Notes: generated from the sequence alone by a model not told the origin. A stretch of DNA of 64,000 nt from Thalassovita mediterranea (GCF_001458435.1 NZ_CYSF01000009.1:62001-126000); one strand, 5' to 3'. Shown: positions 54,954 to 64,000, counted from the first letter of the stretch. Translations and numbers: made by a program.

Positions 54954-54970
54954 TTGAGAATGGTTCGCAA
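54954..54970. promoter_or_regulatory. Mur/Fur-type operator-like site 2 before sitA
   Basis: TTGAGAATGGTTCGCAA is a second copy of the same imperfect palindrome, 35 bases centre to centre from site 1 and about 48 bases before the sitA ATG. Only the three central bases differ from site 1. Confidence 0.62.
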
Positions 54971-55017
54971 TTGCACTACTTGGCCTTTAACGCCCCCTCT
55001 CTGACCGGAGACCTGCA

Positions 55018-55908
55018 ATGACCAAGTCCCTTTTCACCTCTGTCGCACTTGCCGCGCTGATCGCCAGCCCTGCGATGGCTGACAAGATGAAGGTTGTGAC
55101 CACCTTCACCGTTCTGTCTGACATGGCTCAAAACGTCGCCGGTGACGCGGCAGAGGTGGTTTCGATCACAAAACCGGGGGCAGAAATCCACGGCTATCAG
55201 CCCACCCCCCAAGATATCGTGCATGCCTATGACGCGGATCTGGTGCTGTGGAACGGCCTCAATCTGGAACTGTGGTTTGAACAGTTCATCGCCAATCTGG
55301 GCGAAAAGCCGTCGGTGACGCTGACCGATGGGATCGACCCGATTTCCATCGCTAGCGGGTCCTATGAAGGCAAGGCAAACCCTCATGCCTGGATGGGGCT
55401 GGATAATGCGCTTGTCTATATCGACAACATCGCCGCCGCCTTCGCGGAACATGATGCAGCCAATGCTGAGGTCTACAAGGCCAATGCCGAGGCCTACAAA
55501 ACTCAGCTGCGCGCCACCATTGAGCCGCTGAAAGACCAGATCGCCGAAGTGCCAGAGGATAAACGCTGGCTGGTGTCCTGCGAAGGCGCGTTCAGCTATC
55601 TGGCCAAGGATCTGGGTCTGAAAGAACTATACCTCTGGCCGATGAACGCCGATCAGACCGGCACGCCGCAACAGGTGCGCAAGGTGATTGATGGCGTACG
55701 GGACAACAATATCACCGCCGTATTCTGTGAGAGCACCGTCAACACGGACCCAGCGAAACAGGTAGCGCGGGAAACCGGCGCCAGCTACGGTGGGGTGCTG
55801 TATGTCGACAGCCTCAGCACCGCGGATGGTCCGGTGCCCACCTATCTGGATCTGTTGCGCGTCACCTCTGAAACCATTGCATCTGGCCTGACCGCTGACA
55901 TCAACTGA
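55018..55908 (+). CDS. sitA: Manganese/iron ABC transporter, substrate-binding protein
   Basis: A 296-residue periplasmic cluster A-I binding protein with a signal peptide (MTKSLFTSVALAALIASPAMA). Probable metal ligands are His59 (EIHGYQPTP), a His near 122 (NPHAWMG), a Glu near 188 (CEGAFSYL) and an Asp near 264 (YVDSLS). The His-His-Glu-Asp set and the KELYLWPMNADQTGTPQQ segment fit the SitA/YfeA manganese/iron type rather than ZnuA, which has a His-rich loop. GGAGACCTGCA precedes the ATG. It is the first gene of sitABCD. Confidence 0.88.
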   Translation: MTKSLFTSVALAALIASPAMADKMKVVTTFTVLSDMAQNVAGDAAEVVSITKPGAEIHGYQPTPQDIVHAYDADLVLWNGLNLELWFEQFIANLGEKPSVTLTDGIDPISIASGSYEGKANPHAWMGLDNALVYIDNIAAAFAEHDAANAEVYKANAEAYKTQLRATIEPLKDQIAEVPEDKRWLVSCEGAFSYLAKDLGLKELYLWPMNADQTGTPQQVRKVIDGVRDNNITAVFCESTVNTDPAKQVARETGASYGGVLYVDSLSTADGPVPTYLDLLRVTSETIASGLTADIN

Positions 55909-55926
55909 GCCGGACAGTAGATTGAT

Positions 55927-56853
55927 ATGAAAGACGATATGCCCCTGACGCACGCCGCCGAGATGAAGGATTTCACAGGTTCCGCAGATGTCGGCGGGGG
56001 CATTTTTGCCCGTGACGTCACCGTCACCTATCGCAACGGCCACACCGCCCTGCATGACGCCACATTTGCCATCCCGCGCGGCACGGTGACCGCGCTGGTC
56101 GGTGTGAACGGCGCGGGTAAATCCACGCTCTTTAAGGCGATCATGGGCTTTGTCCCTGCCGCCAAGGGTGAAATCCGCCTGCTGGATCGCAGCGTCAAAC
56201 AGGCGTTGAAGGAAAATCTGGTCGCCTATGTTCCCCAGTCCGAAGAGGTCGACTGGGCCTTCCCCGTGCTGGTGGAGGATGTGGTGATGATGGGGCGCTA
56301 TGGCCATATGGGCCTGCTGCGCCTTCCCCGCGCCGCCGATCATGCCGCTGTTAATCAGGCGCTGGAGCGCGTCAATATGCAGGATTTCCGCAAGCGCCAG
56401 ATTGGCGAGTTGTCCGGCGGGCAGCGCAAACGGGTGTTTCTGGCCCGCGCGCTCGCACAGGACGGTCAAGTGATCCTGCTGGATGAGCCGTTCACCGGCG
56501 TGGATGTGAAGACCGAAGATCAAATCATCGCCCTGTTGCGTGAGCTGCGCGATGAGGGGCGGGTGATGTTGGTATCGACCCACAACCTCGGCTCTGTCCC
56601 CGAATTCTGCGACCGTACCGTGCTGGTCAAAGGCACCGTGCTGGATTACGGCCCAACCGAGACCACCTTTACCCGTGACAACCTGAAACGCGCCTTTGGT
56701 GGTGTGCTGCGCCAGTTCACGCTGGGCGGCCAAGAGTTGCACGATGATGACGATCCGCGCCAGATCTCGATCCTGACCGATGATGAGCGTCCCTTTGTGC
56801 AATATGGCGAGCGTACGCACAAATCGGCAGACACAGCGGACACCAAAGAATGA
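55927..56853 (+). CDS. sitB: Manganese/iron ABC transporter, ATPase
   Basis: A 308-residue ABC ATPase. Walker [10 protein letters not shown] lies near residue 59, the family segment [26 protein letters not shown] near 99, the signature LSGGQRKR near 160, and Walker [13 protein letters not shown] near 180. The VDWAFP segment is typical for manganese/zinc importers. The C-terminal tail of about 50 residues is acidic (DDDDP) and longer than usual. It starts 18 bases after sitA and overlaps sitC by 4 bases. Confidence 0.93.
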   Translation: MKDDMPLTHAAEMKDFTGSADVGGGIFARDVTVTYRNGHTALHDATFAIPRGTVTALVGVNGAGKSTLFKAIMGFVPAAKGEIRLLDRSVKQALKENLVAYVPQSEEVDWAFPVLVEDVVMMGRYGHMGLLRLPRAADHAAVNQALERVNMQDFRKRQIGELSGGQRKRVFLARALAQDGQVILLDEPFTGVDVKTEDQIIALLRELRDEGRVMLVSTHNLGSVPEFCDRTVLVKGTVLDYGPTETTFTRDNLKRAFGGVLRQFTLGGQELHDDDDPRQISILTDDERPFVQYGERTHKSADTADTKE

Positions 56854-57719
56854 ACGTCCTGCTGGAACCTTTCACCTACGGCTATATGGTCAATGCGATG
56901 TGGGTGTCCGCCCTAGTCGGCGGGGTCTGCGCCTTTCTGTCCAGCTACCTGATGCTGAAAGGCTGGTCGCTGATCGGCGACGCGCTGTCCCATTCGGTTG
57001 TACCCGGTGTCGTCGGTGCCTATGCGCTGGGTCTGCCCTTTGCCCTTGGCGCGTTTATTTCGGGCGGATTGGCGGCGGGGGCGATGCTGTTTCTGTCGGA
57101 TCGGTCGGGGCTGAAAATTGACGTGATCATCGGCCTCATCTTCACCAGTTTCTTTGGCCTTGGCCTGTTTCTGGTGTCGCTCAATCCCGCATCGATCAAT
57201 GTGCAGACGATCACCATGGGCAACATTCTGGCGATCACGCCAGAGGATACGTTGCAACTGGCGATCATCGGTTTTGTCAGCCTCGCCGTTTTGTTGGCGA
57301 AGTGGAAAGACCTGATGGTCACGTTTTTCGACGAAAGCCATGCACGTTCTATCGGGTTGAACCCTGACCTGCTGAAACTGGTGTTCTTCGCCCTGCTCTC
57401 TGCCTCTATCGTGGCGGCAATGCAGACGGTGGGGGCGTTTTTGGTGATTGCCATGGTGGTGACACCGGGGGCGACGGCCTACCTGCTGTGCGATCGCTTC
57501 CCACGGTTGATCATGACGTCGGTGGCGATTGGTGTGCTGTCCAGTTTCATCGGGGCCTATGCCAGCTATTTCCTTGATGGCGCGACGGGCGCGGTGATTG
57601 TGACGCTGCAAACGCTGGTCTTCCTTGCTGCCTTTATCTGGGCGCCCAAGCACGGCCTTCTGGCCGCACGGGCCAAGGCCCGTGCCGCGCTGAACCGCCC
57701 GGCGGAGGAGGCTGCGTGA
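56850..57719 (+). CDS. sitC: Manganese/iron ABC transporter, permease 1
   Basis: A 289-residue ABC-3 family permease with about eight membrane helices. It begins [51 protein letters not shown]; the [14 protein letters not shown] segment is the hallmark of metal permeases of this type, and [22 protein letters not shown] lies near residue 190. It is paralogous to the next gene and overlaps both neighbours, so the operon is tightly coupled. Confidence 0.92.
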   Translation: MNVLLEPFTYGYMVNAMWVSALVGGVCAFLSSYLMLKGWSLIGDALSHSVVPGVVGAYALGLPFALGAFISGGLAAGAMLFLSDRSGLKIDVIIGLIFTSFFGLGLFLVSLNPASINVQTITMGNILAITPEDTLQLAIIGFVSLAVLLAKWKDLMVTFFDESHARSIGLNPDLLKLVFFALLSASIVAAMQTVGAFLVIAMVVTPGATAYLLCDRFPRLIMTSVAIGVLSSFIGAYASYFLDGATGAVIVTLQTLVFLAAFIWAPKHGLLAARAKARAALNRPAEEAA

Positions 57720-58549
57720 TGGATCAGCTGCTGTTTCCCTTCATGTTTCCGTTCATGCAGAACGCCTTCTGGATCTGTGCGATTGTGGCGGTGCCGACGG
57801 CGCTTCTGAGCTGTTTTCTGGTCCTCAAAGGCTGGGCGCTGATGGGCGATGCAATCAGCCATGCGGTGCTGCCGGGCATCGTGCTGGCCTATATCCTTGG
57901 CCTGCCCTTAATCCTTGGCGCATTTGTGGCAGGCATGGGCTGTGCGGTGGCGACGGGTTATCTGGCGGAAAACAGTCGGGTGAAACAGGACACGGTGATG
58001 GGCGTGGTCTTTTCCGGCATGTTTGGGGTTGGCCTGCTGCTGTACACGTCAATTGAGACCAACGCGCATCTGGATCACATCCTGTTTGGCAACATCCTAG
58101 GCGTGGGCACGCAGGATCTGTGGACCGCTGGCATTATCGCGGTGCTGACCAGCGTGGCGATGGTGGTGAAGTGGAAAGATCTGATGCTACACGCCTTTGA
58201 TCCCGCCCAAGCGCGGGCGGCGGGGCTGAACGTGAACGTGCTGCATTACGGGTTGCTGACAGTGCTCAGCCTTGTCATCGTTGCGACGCTCAGCGCCACC
58301 GGTCTGATCCTTGCCATCGGGTTGCTGATTGCGCCGGGGGCGATTGCCTTCCTTATCGTGCGTCAATTCGGCTGGATGCTGGTGGTGTCTGTGATCGTCA
58401 ATATGGCGGCAATGCTGGGGGGCACTTACATCAGCTTCTTCATCGACAGCGCCCCTGCCCCCACAATCGTTCTGGTCCTAACGGCGATGTTCCTGATCGC
58501 TCTGATATGGCGACGTTTCAGCGACAAACGTCGCCAGCAGATCGTATAA
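57719..58549 (+). CDS. sitD: Manganese/iron ABC transporter, permease 2
   Basis: A 276-residue ABC-3 permease, the second membrane subunit. It has the same hallmark (FLVLKGWALMGDAISHAVLPGIVLAYILG) and LSATGLILAIGLLIAPGAIAFLIV near residue 195. The start ATG 57719 overlaps the sitC stop by one base (TGATG) and follows GGAGGAGG; a GTG one codon earlier is also possible. Two different permeases are the norm in SitABCD/YfeABCD systems. No clear terminator follows. Confidence 0.92.
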   Translation: MDQLLFPFMFPFMQNAFWICAIVAVPTALLSCFLVLKGWALMGDAISHAVLPGIVLAYILGLPLILGAFVAGMGCAVATGYLAENSRVKQDTVMGVVFSGMFGVGLLLYTSIETNAHLDHILFGNILGVGTQDLWTAGIIAVLTSVAMVVKWKDLMLHAFDPAQARAAGLNVNVLHYGLLTVLSLVIVATLSATGLILAIGLLIAPGAIAFLIVRQFGWMLVVSVIVNMAAMLGGTYISFFIDSAPAPTIVLVLTAMFLIALIWRRFSDKRRQQIV

Positions 58550-58636
58550 ATCCAAAATGCCAAAGCGACACAACACGAGGAAAGCGTATTTCTCCGTGAC
58601 CCTAGCGTCAGTTAAATGATCTAGACATGTTGGTTC

Positions 58637-58656
58637 AGTTCACGCAACAGTGAACT
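58637..58656. promoter_or_regulatory. 20-bp palindrome upstream of the first hybrid kinase gene
   Basis: AGTTCAC-GCAACA-GTGAACT is a perfect 7-6-7 inverted repeat about 90 bases upstream of the kinase start. It has the same spacing as the palindrome upstream of soxB but a different sequence. It may be an operator, and its arms are too far from any T-run for a terminator of sitD. Confidence 0.45.
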
Positions 58657-58743
58657 TAGAAGGATTCTCAGTGCAAGTTGATTTCCACGCCTGAGCAGCA
58701 TTCGTGCGGCCAAGGCTTAACAAAGGCGATTTGAGGCAAGGCA

Positions 58744-61311
58744 TTGCGTCTGCATACAGACATAAATGATACTTTCCCCAATGTCGGCGCCGAAGGCGAT
58801 CGGGTGCTGATACGTGCGATGCTGCAAGAGCCGCAGGTGTCTGTGACAAGGGAACGGCTTGACCGTCAGTTTCCCGCCCTGTTTCCACTGATTGTCACGA
58901 TTGTCGCGATCCTATGCTTTATCGCGGGGGATCGCCGCAGCCTGCTGGATGTCGCCGACTACACGCTGGCACGGCATATGCCGCATCCCTCGACTTTGCT
59001 TTTGCTGGTTGGCTTTAGCCTGTTCGCCCCGGCCAAGCGTATCTATTTCGCAGTGGCCTTTGTGGCGGTTCACCTCAGCATGACCTACCTCGCCTTTGCC
59101 AGAGGCAGCTATCAGGTTACAGACCATATCAGCCAGACCAGTTTCACCTTTTTCAGCCTCTGCCTGAATGCAGCGTTTGGCCTGACACTGGCCTACCCGG
59201 CGCGCAAATTGGAACCGCTGCTGTCGCGCGGCCCGTTGAAACCTGCATTGGATGTCTCCTTGTCTGCGACCCTGCTGGTGATTTTGCTAATCGGTGGCCT
59301 GATCGCGTCGTCACTTGGCATGTGGGCCGCATCTCAATGGCTGGGCTATGGCACCCGCCTATTTGAAGATGCAATCGTCTTTGCCATGAGCGAAGCCGTG
59401 GTCGTGGCCGTGTTCACACCGATGTTGCTGGTGATCGCGGTCTACCCGCCGTCTGCGGCGGAATTAGCAAAACTGGCACCGCTGTTGATTGTCTTCTTGT
59501 TGCTGGGAATGCTGGACAAGGCACTGGGTTGGCAGACAGAGCGTGTCTTTACTGTGATGTTCGCCATTCTGCTGCGGTTCCTGCTGCCTGTCGTCAGCGC
59601 CTTGCCGGTCACTTTGCTTGGGCTGATGGTGCAGCGGATGGTATTGCCCGACGAAACCCTGAACTGGTCCGAAGACTACCTGATCTTTGCCAGTTTTCTA
59701 ACGTTGCTGACATTCTTTGATATTGTGTTGCTGAACCAACGCTCCAGGATCCGCCGCAGCACGACCCTGCGCCAGAAACTCTCCAATTCATACGAGTTTT
59801 CGAAGTACGGGCATTTCCTGTTCAGCGCGCGTCTCCAACGGTTCTGGATGGATGATATGATCCGTATCGCGGCGCAGCGGACCTTCAACGATACGCTGAC
59901 CGACACCCTGCGCCGTATGCCGCAAGAGGATGCGCAAACTTTGAACCGCATTCTATCGGGCTATGCCCCCGAACCTCAGGCCGCGATCATCCGAATTGCG
60001 GACGGCAATGAATGGGCTGACGATGCGCCCCATCATGTTTACCGTTTGCACAGCGTGTCGGAAATGTCTTGGCAGTATGGGCTGGTTACCATCGGCACAC
60101 TAACCGACATCACCGAGCTGCACGAAACTTCAACCACTCTGCGCGAAACCCTGCGCCAGCTGGAGTTTAGCAAGGAACGCCAACACCGCCTGTTCGCGCT
60201 GATCAGCCATGAATTGCGCACCCCTGCCGCATTGCTGAAAATGCTGGCCGAACAAATGCACGACACACAGGATTGGGACCAGCTGGGGCCGCGTATCGAT
60301 GGGGTGCTGCAGCAATTCCTTGGTCTGATGGATGACATGGGCAGTGTGGTGCGTGACGAGGATCTGCTGCCCGCTAACGATAGCCGTTTCAATCCAAATG
60401 AAATGCTGGCGCATCTGATCAACGTCTATCGCGTTGTGGCAGAAAATGCCGGGATCAGCATCGACCTGCACAGCAGTCCAAAATACGACGCAGACCGCAT
60501 TCTGGACGTTGGGCGCCTGCATCAGATCCTAGGTAACCTGATCCGCAATGCCATCCTGCATTCACAGGGCACGCATCTGGTGATCAGCTATCGTGAACAA
60601 CATCAACACGGCCAACTGTGTGGTGTCTGGACTGTAGAAGACAACGGCAAGGGCATCCCGCAGGCCCTGCTTCCCGGTCTATTTAGCCCCTTCAACCGCA
60701 AGACCCACGGCGTTCATTCGCAGGCAGACGGCTCTGGCTTGGGCACCTATATCGTTAAACTGTTTGTCGACAAAATGCGGGGCACCGTCGAATACAGGGC
60801 CGTCGCCACTGGCGGATCGCTGTTTGAGGTGACACTGCCACTGAAAACCGCCCCGGCTGAGGTGCCCAAAGCGACACCGCTAAACCAGCCCCACAAAGTT
60901 AACCGCACCGTCCTCTTGATCGAGGATAACCCCCTTGTCGCGGAGATCACCCAATCCCAACTGCTGCGCCGGTTTGATGATGTCGTACAGGTCGCCAGCG
61001 GCGAAGACGCGCTGGACTATATGCGCGACATGACACCGGATCTTGTTTTGACCGATGTGGAACTGCCCGGCATGAACGGGGTAGAGGTCTGCAAAGCACT
61101 GCGCGCACTAGGGTTCGAAGGCGCGATTTTCGGACTGACAGCAGGTGCCACCAGTGCCGAGGAAATCCTGGCGGCAGGGGCGCAGGGCATATTGACCAAA
61201 CCGCTCTCGATGCGACATTTCCTGCATGATCTGGCAGATTTGGACGGTTGGGAGGACCTCGCGGTTCTGTTGGACGGCGAAGCGATCGCGCCCACGCAGA
61301 ACGTGGGCTGA
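58744..61311 (+). CDS. Membrane hybrid sensor histidine kinase with receiver domain
   Basis: An 855-residue sensor. The N-terminal half has about eight membrane helices (residues 40-330) in a MASE1-like sensor arrangement. A PAS-like linker is followed by the phosphoacceptor motif FALISHELRTPAALLK near residue 485, the ATPase N-box LGNLIRNAILHS near 595, VEDNGKGIP near 635, and GSGLGTYIVK near 663. The C-terminal receiver domain has the acidic pair IEDNP near 724 and LVLTDVELPGMNG near 770. The start is TTG 58744 after GAGGCAAGG; an ATG at 58819 is the next candidate. Stimulus unknown; it is convergent with another hybrid kinase. Confidence 0.87.
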   Translation: MRLHTDINDTFPNVGAEGDRVLIRAMLQEPQVSVTRERLDRQFPALFPLIVTIVAILCFIAGDRRSLLDVADYTLARHMPHPSTLLLLVGFSLFAPAKRIYFAVAFVAVHLSMTYLAFARGSYQVTDHISQTSFTFFSLCLNAAFGLTLAYPARKLEPLLSRGPLKPALDVSLSATLLVILLIGGLIASSLGMWAASQWLGYGTRLFEDAIVFAMSEAVVVAVFTPMLLVIAVYPPSAAELAKLAPLLIVFLLLGMLDKALGWQTERVFTVMFAILLRFLLPVVSALPVTLLGLMVQRMVLPDETLNWSEDYLIFASFLTLLTFFDIVLLNQRSRIRRSTTLRQKLSNSYEFSKYGHFLFSARLQRFWMDDMIRIAAQRTFNDTLTDTLRRMPQEDAQTLNRILSGYAPEPQAAIIRIADGNEWADDAPHHVYRLHSVSEMSWQYGLVTIGTLTDITELHETSTTLRETLRQLEFSKERQHRLFALISHELRTPAALLKMLAEQMHDTQDWDQLGPRIDGVLQQFLGLMDDMGSVVRDEDLLPANDSRFNPNEMLAHLINVYRVVAENAGISIDLHSSPKYDADRILDVGRLHQILGNLIRNAILHSQGTHLVISYREQHQHGQLCGVWTVEDNGKGIPQALLPGLFSPFNRKTHGVHSQADGSGLGTYIVKLFVDKMRGTVEYRAVATGGSLFEVTLPLKTAPAEVPKATPLNQPHKVNRTVLLIEDNPLVAEITQSQLLRRFDDVVQVASGEDALDYMRDMTPDLVLTDVELPGMNGVEVCKALRALGFEGAIFGLTAGATSAEEILAAGAQGILTKPLSMRHFLHDLADLDGWEDLAVLLDGEAIAPTQNVG

Positions 61312-61396
61312 GACATCCAAAGCTAAACGCCCCGCCGCTGGGCATTTGACCGACCAGCAACGAGGCGAAACCGATAGTACAGCGCGGACTGCCGGA

Positions 61397-63634
61397 TTAC
61401 CCGATACGGAAATTCAGTAGCGGCAGTCGCGACAGGAACGCACGGGCCTCATTTCGGAAACGCGCCTCTTCGCGGGAAATGTCGCCGCCGGCGCGCAGCG
61501 CTTCTTCCAGCGCGGTGGCCGCCAGCGACAAATCGCGTTCCCCGATCTGCCCCGCCTCAGCGACAACACGGTGCGCCATCGCCATCCGTTCGGTGCGCGA
61601 CTGTTGACTGTTCAGCCCATCCTCTAGTCGGTCACGCAAACGGCCCAGAAACCGCTGTGCCCAATCCTTGCCCATCAGGTCGACCATTTGTTCCACCTCG
61701 GCAAAAGTGCGCGTGGTTTTGCGCGCTGCAGCCCGTTTGGCATGGCGTTCACCCGCCTCTTCGAGGACCGCGCTGATTGCACCGACCAAATCGTTAATCT
61801 GGAAAGGCTTTGCAACAAAGGCATTGGCCCCGGCCTGAATCATCTGTTCAATTTCCGACGTCATGCTGGTGGCGGAAAAGGCAACCACAGGAACATCGCA
61901 GAACGGTTTAGGCAGCTTGCGGATCTGGCGGGTCAGTTCTACCCCGCTAAGTTCCGGCATCTGCATGTCACACATGATCACGTCAGGGTCGTACTGCATC
62001 ACCTGCGCCAGCGCATCTAGGGGATTGGTCACGACCTCTACATGTATGCCCTCACGGCCCATGATACGCTGGATCAATTCGCCAGTATCAACACTGTCAT
62101 CTACCAACATCAGACGTTCCGCGGCCGCGTTCAGAACGGACAGTTCCGGCACCTCGATCGGCAACTCGCTGCGTGCATCAATCACGGGCAGATCCACATA
62201 GAACCAGAAGGTCGTGCCCTGCTGTGGCGTGCTGTGCATTTCCAGCTGACTGCCCATCTCATGAACCAGCCCCTGCGCAATCGCCAACCCCAGACCGCTG
62301 CCACCGCCCGACTGCGCCTGAAACCCGCCATCGGTCTGCACATAGCGGTCAAACAAACGCTCCTGATCTCCTTCGGCGATACCGATCCCGCTGTCTTGCA
62401 CTTCGATACGCAGTCGGGCTGTTTCACCGATAACCCGGGCGTCCGCCTTCAGCGTCACCGATCCTTCATGGGTAAACTTGATCGCATTGTTCAAAAGGTT
62501 CAGCAGAACCTGTGACAACCGCAGTGGATCACCTTGCAGACTGCGCGGCATGTTGGATGAAATTTCGCTGCTCAGGATCAAACCCTTCGCCTGCGAATGG
62601 ACAGACACCAGATCTACCGCTTCGCGGAACAGTTCATTGGGTGAAAAATCCTCATCCCGCAGTTCCAGACCGCCTTCTTCGATGCGGGATAGATCCAACA
62701 CATCATCGACAATCCGGCTCAGCGTGCGCCCCGCATTGTTGAGGCGCGACACCTGCTGTTTTTGATCCGGACTAAGGGGTTCACGGCCCAGCAATTCGGA
62801 GAAGCCAAGGATTGCATTGAGCGGCGTGCGGATTTCATGGGTCACGGTGGACAAGAAACGGCTTTTGGCTTTGCTGGCCTGATCCACCTCGGCCATGGCC
62901 TCTTTCAGTTCGTCTTCGATTTCCTGCCGGCGGGCCATTTCGCGAAATCCCGTCACCAGAACCGTGGACAACAAAAACACTGTCGCCGCCAGAAAGGCCA
63001 CCATCAGCGAAATCTTGGCGCGGGTGCGTTGTTCAAGGCCTACGAGGTGTTCCTGAGCCAGACCCAGCTGAGCCTCTTGCATTGCGACTTGCAAATCACC
63101 AAAGGCCAATACTTTTGTACGCAGGGCCGCCAGATCTGCCGCTTGCCCTCCTGCCAAAACGACAGTTTTCGCGGCGCTCAGGAGAATTGTCGCCTCTTGC
63201 TGCAACAATTCCAGCTGCGCCCCTGCGGGCAAACGATAGGCAAAATCCTGTAGGCTATCTCCGGTCAGTGCCAGCACCTGCTGGCGCTGTTCCAGTGCCA
63301 GCAACGCATCTCGGGGCGCCTGATCTGAGATTAGGGAAACGACACCGTCGCCTTGGCGGGCAATAGTGGTAAAAACCTCTGCCCCGCGGGTGGCCAATGC
63401 GATTTGCTGCGTTCCATTCGCCACCGTAGACACCAGCGTAAACAGTTGCAGCGTTGCGGCCGTCGCCAGCAAACCGGCGAAGCACAATTTAACAACCGCG
63501 CCGCGCAAACGCCCTGTCAGACGCCGCGCAAAACTGCGCGTTTCACCCGCATCGGATGGGGCATGGTCGGTCTGAAAACTCTGACCGTTGTCATCCGCAA
63601 GGGATGACGAAGACGCAGAAGCAAAGGAAAACAT
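61397..63634 (-). CDS. Hybrid sensor histidine kinase with receiver and HPt domains
   Basis: A 745-residue phosphorelay kinase. One membrane helix near residue 50 and one near 215 flank a periplasmic helical sensor domain. HAMP-less DHp motif FLSTVTHEIRTPLNAILGFSELL begins near 265, the N-box LLNLLNNAIKFTHEG near 380, and GGGSGLGLAIAQGLV near 440. The receiver has LMLVDDS near 510 and VIMCDMQMPELSG near 552. A C-terminal HPt-like domain follows, with AHRVVAEAGQIG near 700 placing the phosphorylatable His. Start ATG 63634 is chosen for the family-like N-terminus. It lies 13 bases after the LuxR-type gene and is probably in its operon. Confidence 0.88.
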   Translation of the reverse strand: MFSFASASSSSLADDNGQSFQTDHAPSDAGETRSFARRLTGRLRGAVVKLCFAGLLATAATLQLFTLVSTVANGTQQIALATRGAEVFTTIARQGDGVVSLISDQAPRDALLALEQRQQVLALTGDSLQDFAYRLPAGAQLELLQQEATILLSAAKTVVLAGGQAADLAALRTKVLAFGDLQVAMQEAQLGLAQEHLVGLEQRTRAKISLMVAFLAATVFLLSTVLVTGFREMARRQEIEDELKEAMAEVDQASKAKSRFLSTVTHEIRTPLNAILGFSELLGREPLSPDQKQQVSRLNNAGRTLSRIVDDVLDLSRIEEGGLELRDEDFSPNELFREAVDLVSVHSQAKGLILSSEISSNMPRSLQGDPLRLSQVLLNLLNNAIKFTHEGSVTLKADARVIGETARLRIEVQDSGIGIAEGDQERLFDRYVQTDGGFQAQSGGGSGLGLAIAQGLVHEMGSQLEMHSTPQQGTTFWFYVDLPVIDARSELPIEVPELSVLNAAAERLMLVDDSVDTGELIQRIMGREGIHVEVVTNPLDALAQVMQYDPDVIMCDMQMPELSGVELTRQIRKLPKPFCDVPVVAFSATSMTSEIEQMIQAGANAFVAKPFQINDLVGAISAVLEEAGERHAKRAAARKTTRTFAEVEQMVDLMGKDWAQRFLGRLRDRLEDGLNSQQSRTERMAMAHRVVAEAGQIGERDLSLAATALEEALRAGGDISREEARFRNEARAFLSRLPLLNFRIG

Positions 63635-63647
63635 AACTGTACTCAAC

Positions 63648-64000
63648 TCATAACAGCGGGGCACCAACAGCCACAGCGGAGGTCCGGTTGGATACCCCCA
63701 ACTTGGTAAACAAGGCGGTGACATGTACCTTGACGGTACCGATCCCCAGGTTCATCTCGCGCGCAATTTCTTTATTGGACATGCCCTTCACCAGCAGTTC
63801 CAGCACATGGCGCTGGCGCGGTGATAGATCCGGCAGTGTTTCCAATTCGGCCACATCCCCCTGCGCTTGTGTCGCGTTGGGGGCCGGCGCTGGGGCCGGT
63901 TCGGGCACATAACGGGCGGCGGCGGCCAGATCTTCGGCGTCTTCGCCGAACTGGACCTCTTGCCCGTTTGAAAAACTCAGAACGACACCGGCATCAGTAG
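63648..64000 (-). CDS. LuxR-type transcriptional regulator, 5' end outside the window
   Basis: The visible 116 codons stay open to base 64000, so the N-terminus is missing. A C-terminal GerE/LuxR helix-turn-helix is complete: LSPRQRHVLELLVKGMSNKEIAREMNLGIGTVKVHVTALFTKLGVSNRTSA. A Pro/Ala-rich linker precedes it. A receiver domain would be expected upstream, since the next gene is a hybrid kinase ending in an HPt domain, but the part visible (VVLSFSNGQEVQFGEDAEDLAAAARYVP) does not prove it. A two-component output role for the adjacent kinase is inferred. Confidence 0.82.
   Translation of the reverse strand, partial: TDAGVVLSFSNGQEVQFGEDAEDLAAAARYVPEPAPAPAPNATQAQGDVAELETLPDLSPRQRHVLELLVKGMSNKEIAREMNLGIGTVKVHVTALFTKLGVSNRTSAVAVGAPLL

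Noticed and set aside
54792-55017. Possible SAM or cobalamin riboswitch in front of metH
   Set aside because: I looked for a B12-box or a SAM-II pseudoknot in this short leader and found neither; only simple inverted repeats and the Mur-like sites are seen.
55627-56820. Minus-strand frame antisense to sitA and sitB
   Set aside because: sitAB are well supported on the plus strand; the antisense translation is His/Gln-rich and shows no family.
55018-58549. Zinc transporter ZnuABC assignment
   Set aside because: The binding protein lacks the His-rich loop of ZnuA and there are two different permeases, which fits SitABCD manganese/iron transport better.

Overview
The window is a stretch of chromosome from a Gram-negative alphaproteobacterium, most likely a marine member of the Rhodobacterales (Roseobacter group). 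This is inferred from gene content: a heterotetrameric sarcosine oxidase locus soxBDAG, a ccmABCDG block next to secDF-yajC, a yfgM-bamB-der block, DUF6314 and DUF1289 proteins, a cambialistic/iron-type SodB, a SitABCD-type manganese transporter and cobalamin-dependent MetH. The coding regions have a GC-rich codon pattern. No rRNA, tRNA, CRISPR array, insertion sequence, prophage or replication origin was seen. Layout, left to right. Bases 1-6850: the 3' end of a secreted glycosidase-like protein with an Asp-rich tail, a DUF6314 protein, purB, an ACT-domain protein, a DMT transporter, an LpxL-type acyltransferase and a DUF1223 protein. Bases 7190-14300: a long minus-strand run, yajC > secD > secF > TauE/SafE permease > Mth938-like protein > ccmA > ccmB > ccmC > ccmD > ccmG, with a strong intrinsic terminator between yajC and secD. 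Bases 14480-17400: a membrane-anchored pentapeptide-repeat protein that looks acquired, then serS. Bases 17560-21250: yfgM-like > bamB > der, in the order known from E. coli. Bases 21640-26600: an RND efflux adaptor and an RND permease whose reading frame is broken by one extra base near 23669. Bases 26960-35070: an Atm1-type ABC exporter, a LysM protein, a LOG-family protein, RarD, a siderophore-interacting flavoprotein, SodB, and two tandem paralogous secreted proteins of unknown function. Bases 35190-40450: the sarcosine oxidase operon, with a 22-codon open frame between soxD and soxA. Bases 40720-42710: ccmI-ruvX and a DUF1289 protein. Bases 42810-47300: an RTX-repeat membrane-anchored protein, a second TauE/SafE permease, dusA and a methyltransferase. 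Bases 47600-50250: an HlyD/DUF2955 export pair with a thioesterase. Bases 50290-54800: a GFA-family protein with a short overlapping upstream frame, and metH. Bases 55020-58550: sitABCD, with two 17-bp operator-like sites in front. Bases 58740-64000: two convergent hybrid histidine kinases and a truncated LuxR-type regulator. Functional themes are envelope biogenesis (SecDF-YajC, BamB, LpxL, LysM), cytochrome c maturation (CcmABCDG and CcmI, at two loci), one-carbon and methylated-amine metabolism (SoxBDAG, MetH), and metal and redox homeostasis (SitABCD, SodB, siderophore reductase, Atm1). No complete novel system could be demonstrated. The strongest unexplained items are the frameshifted RND pump, the yajC-secD attenuator, the tandem secreted paralogues, two unannotated-looking small frames (in sox and before GFA), a three-frame stop repeat behind the LysM gene, and several operator-like palindromes.
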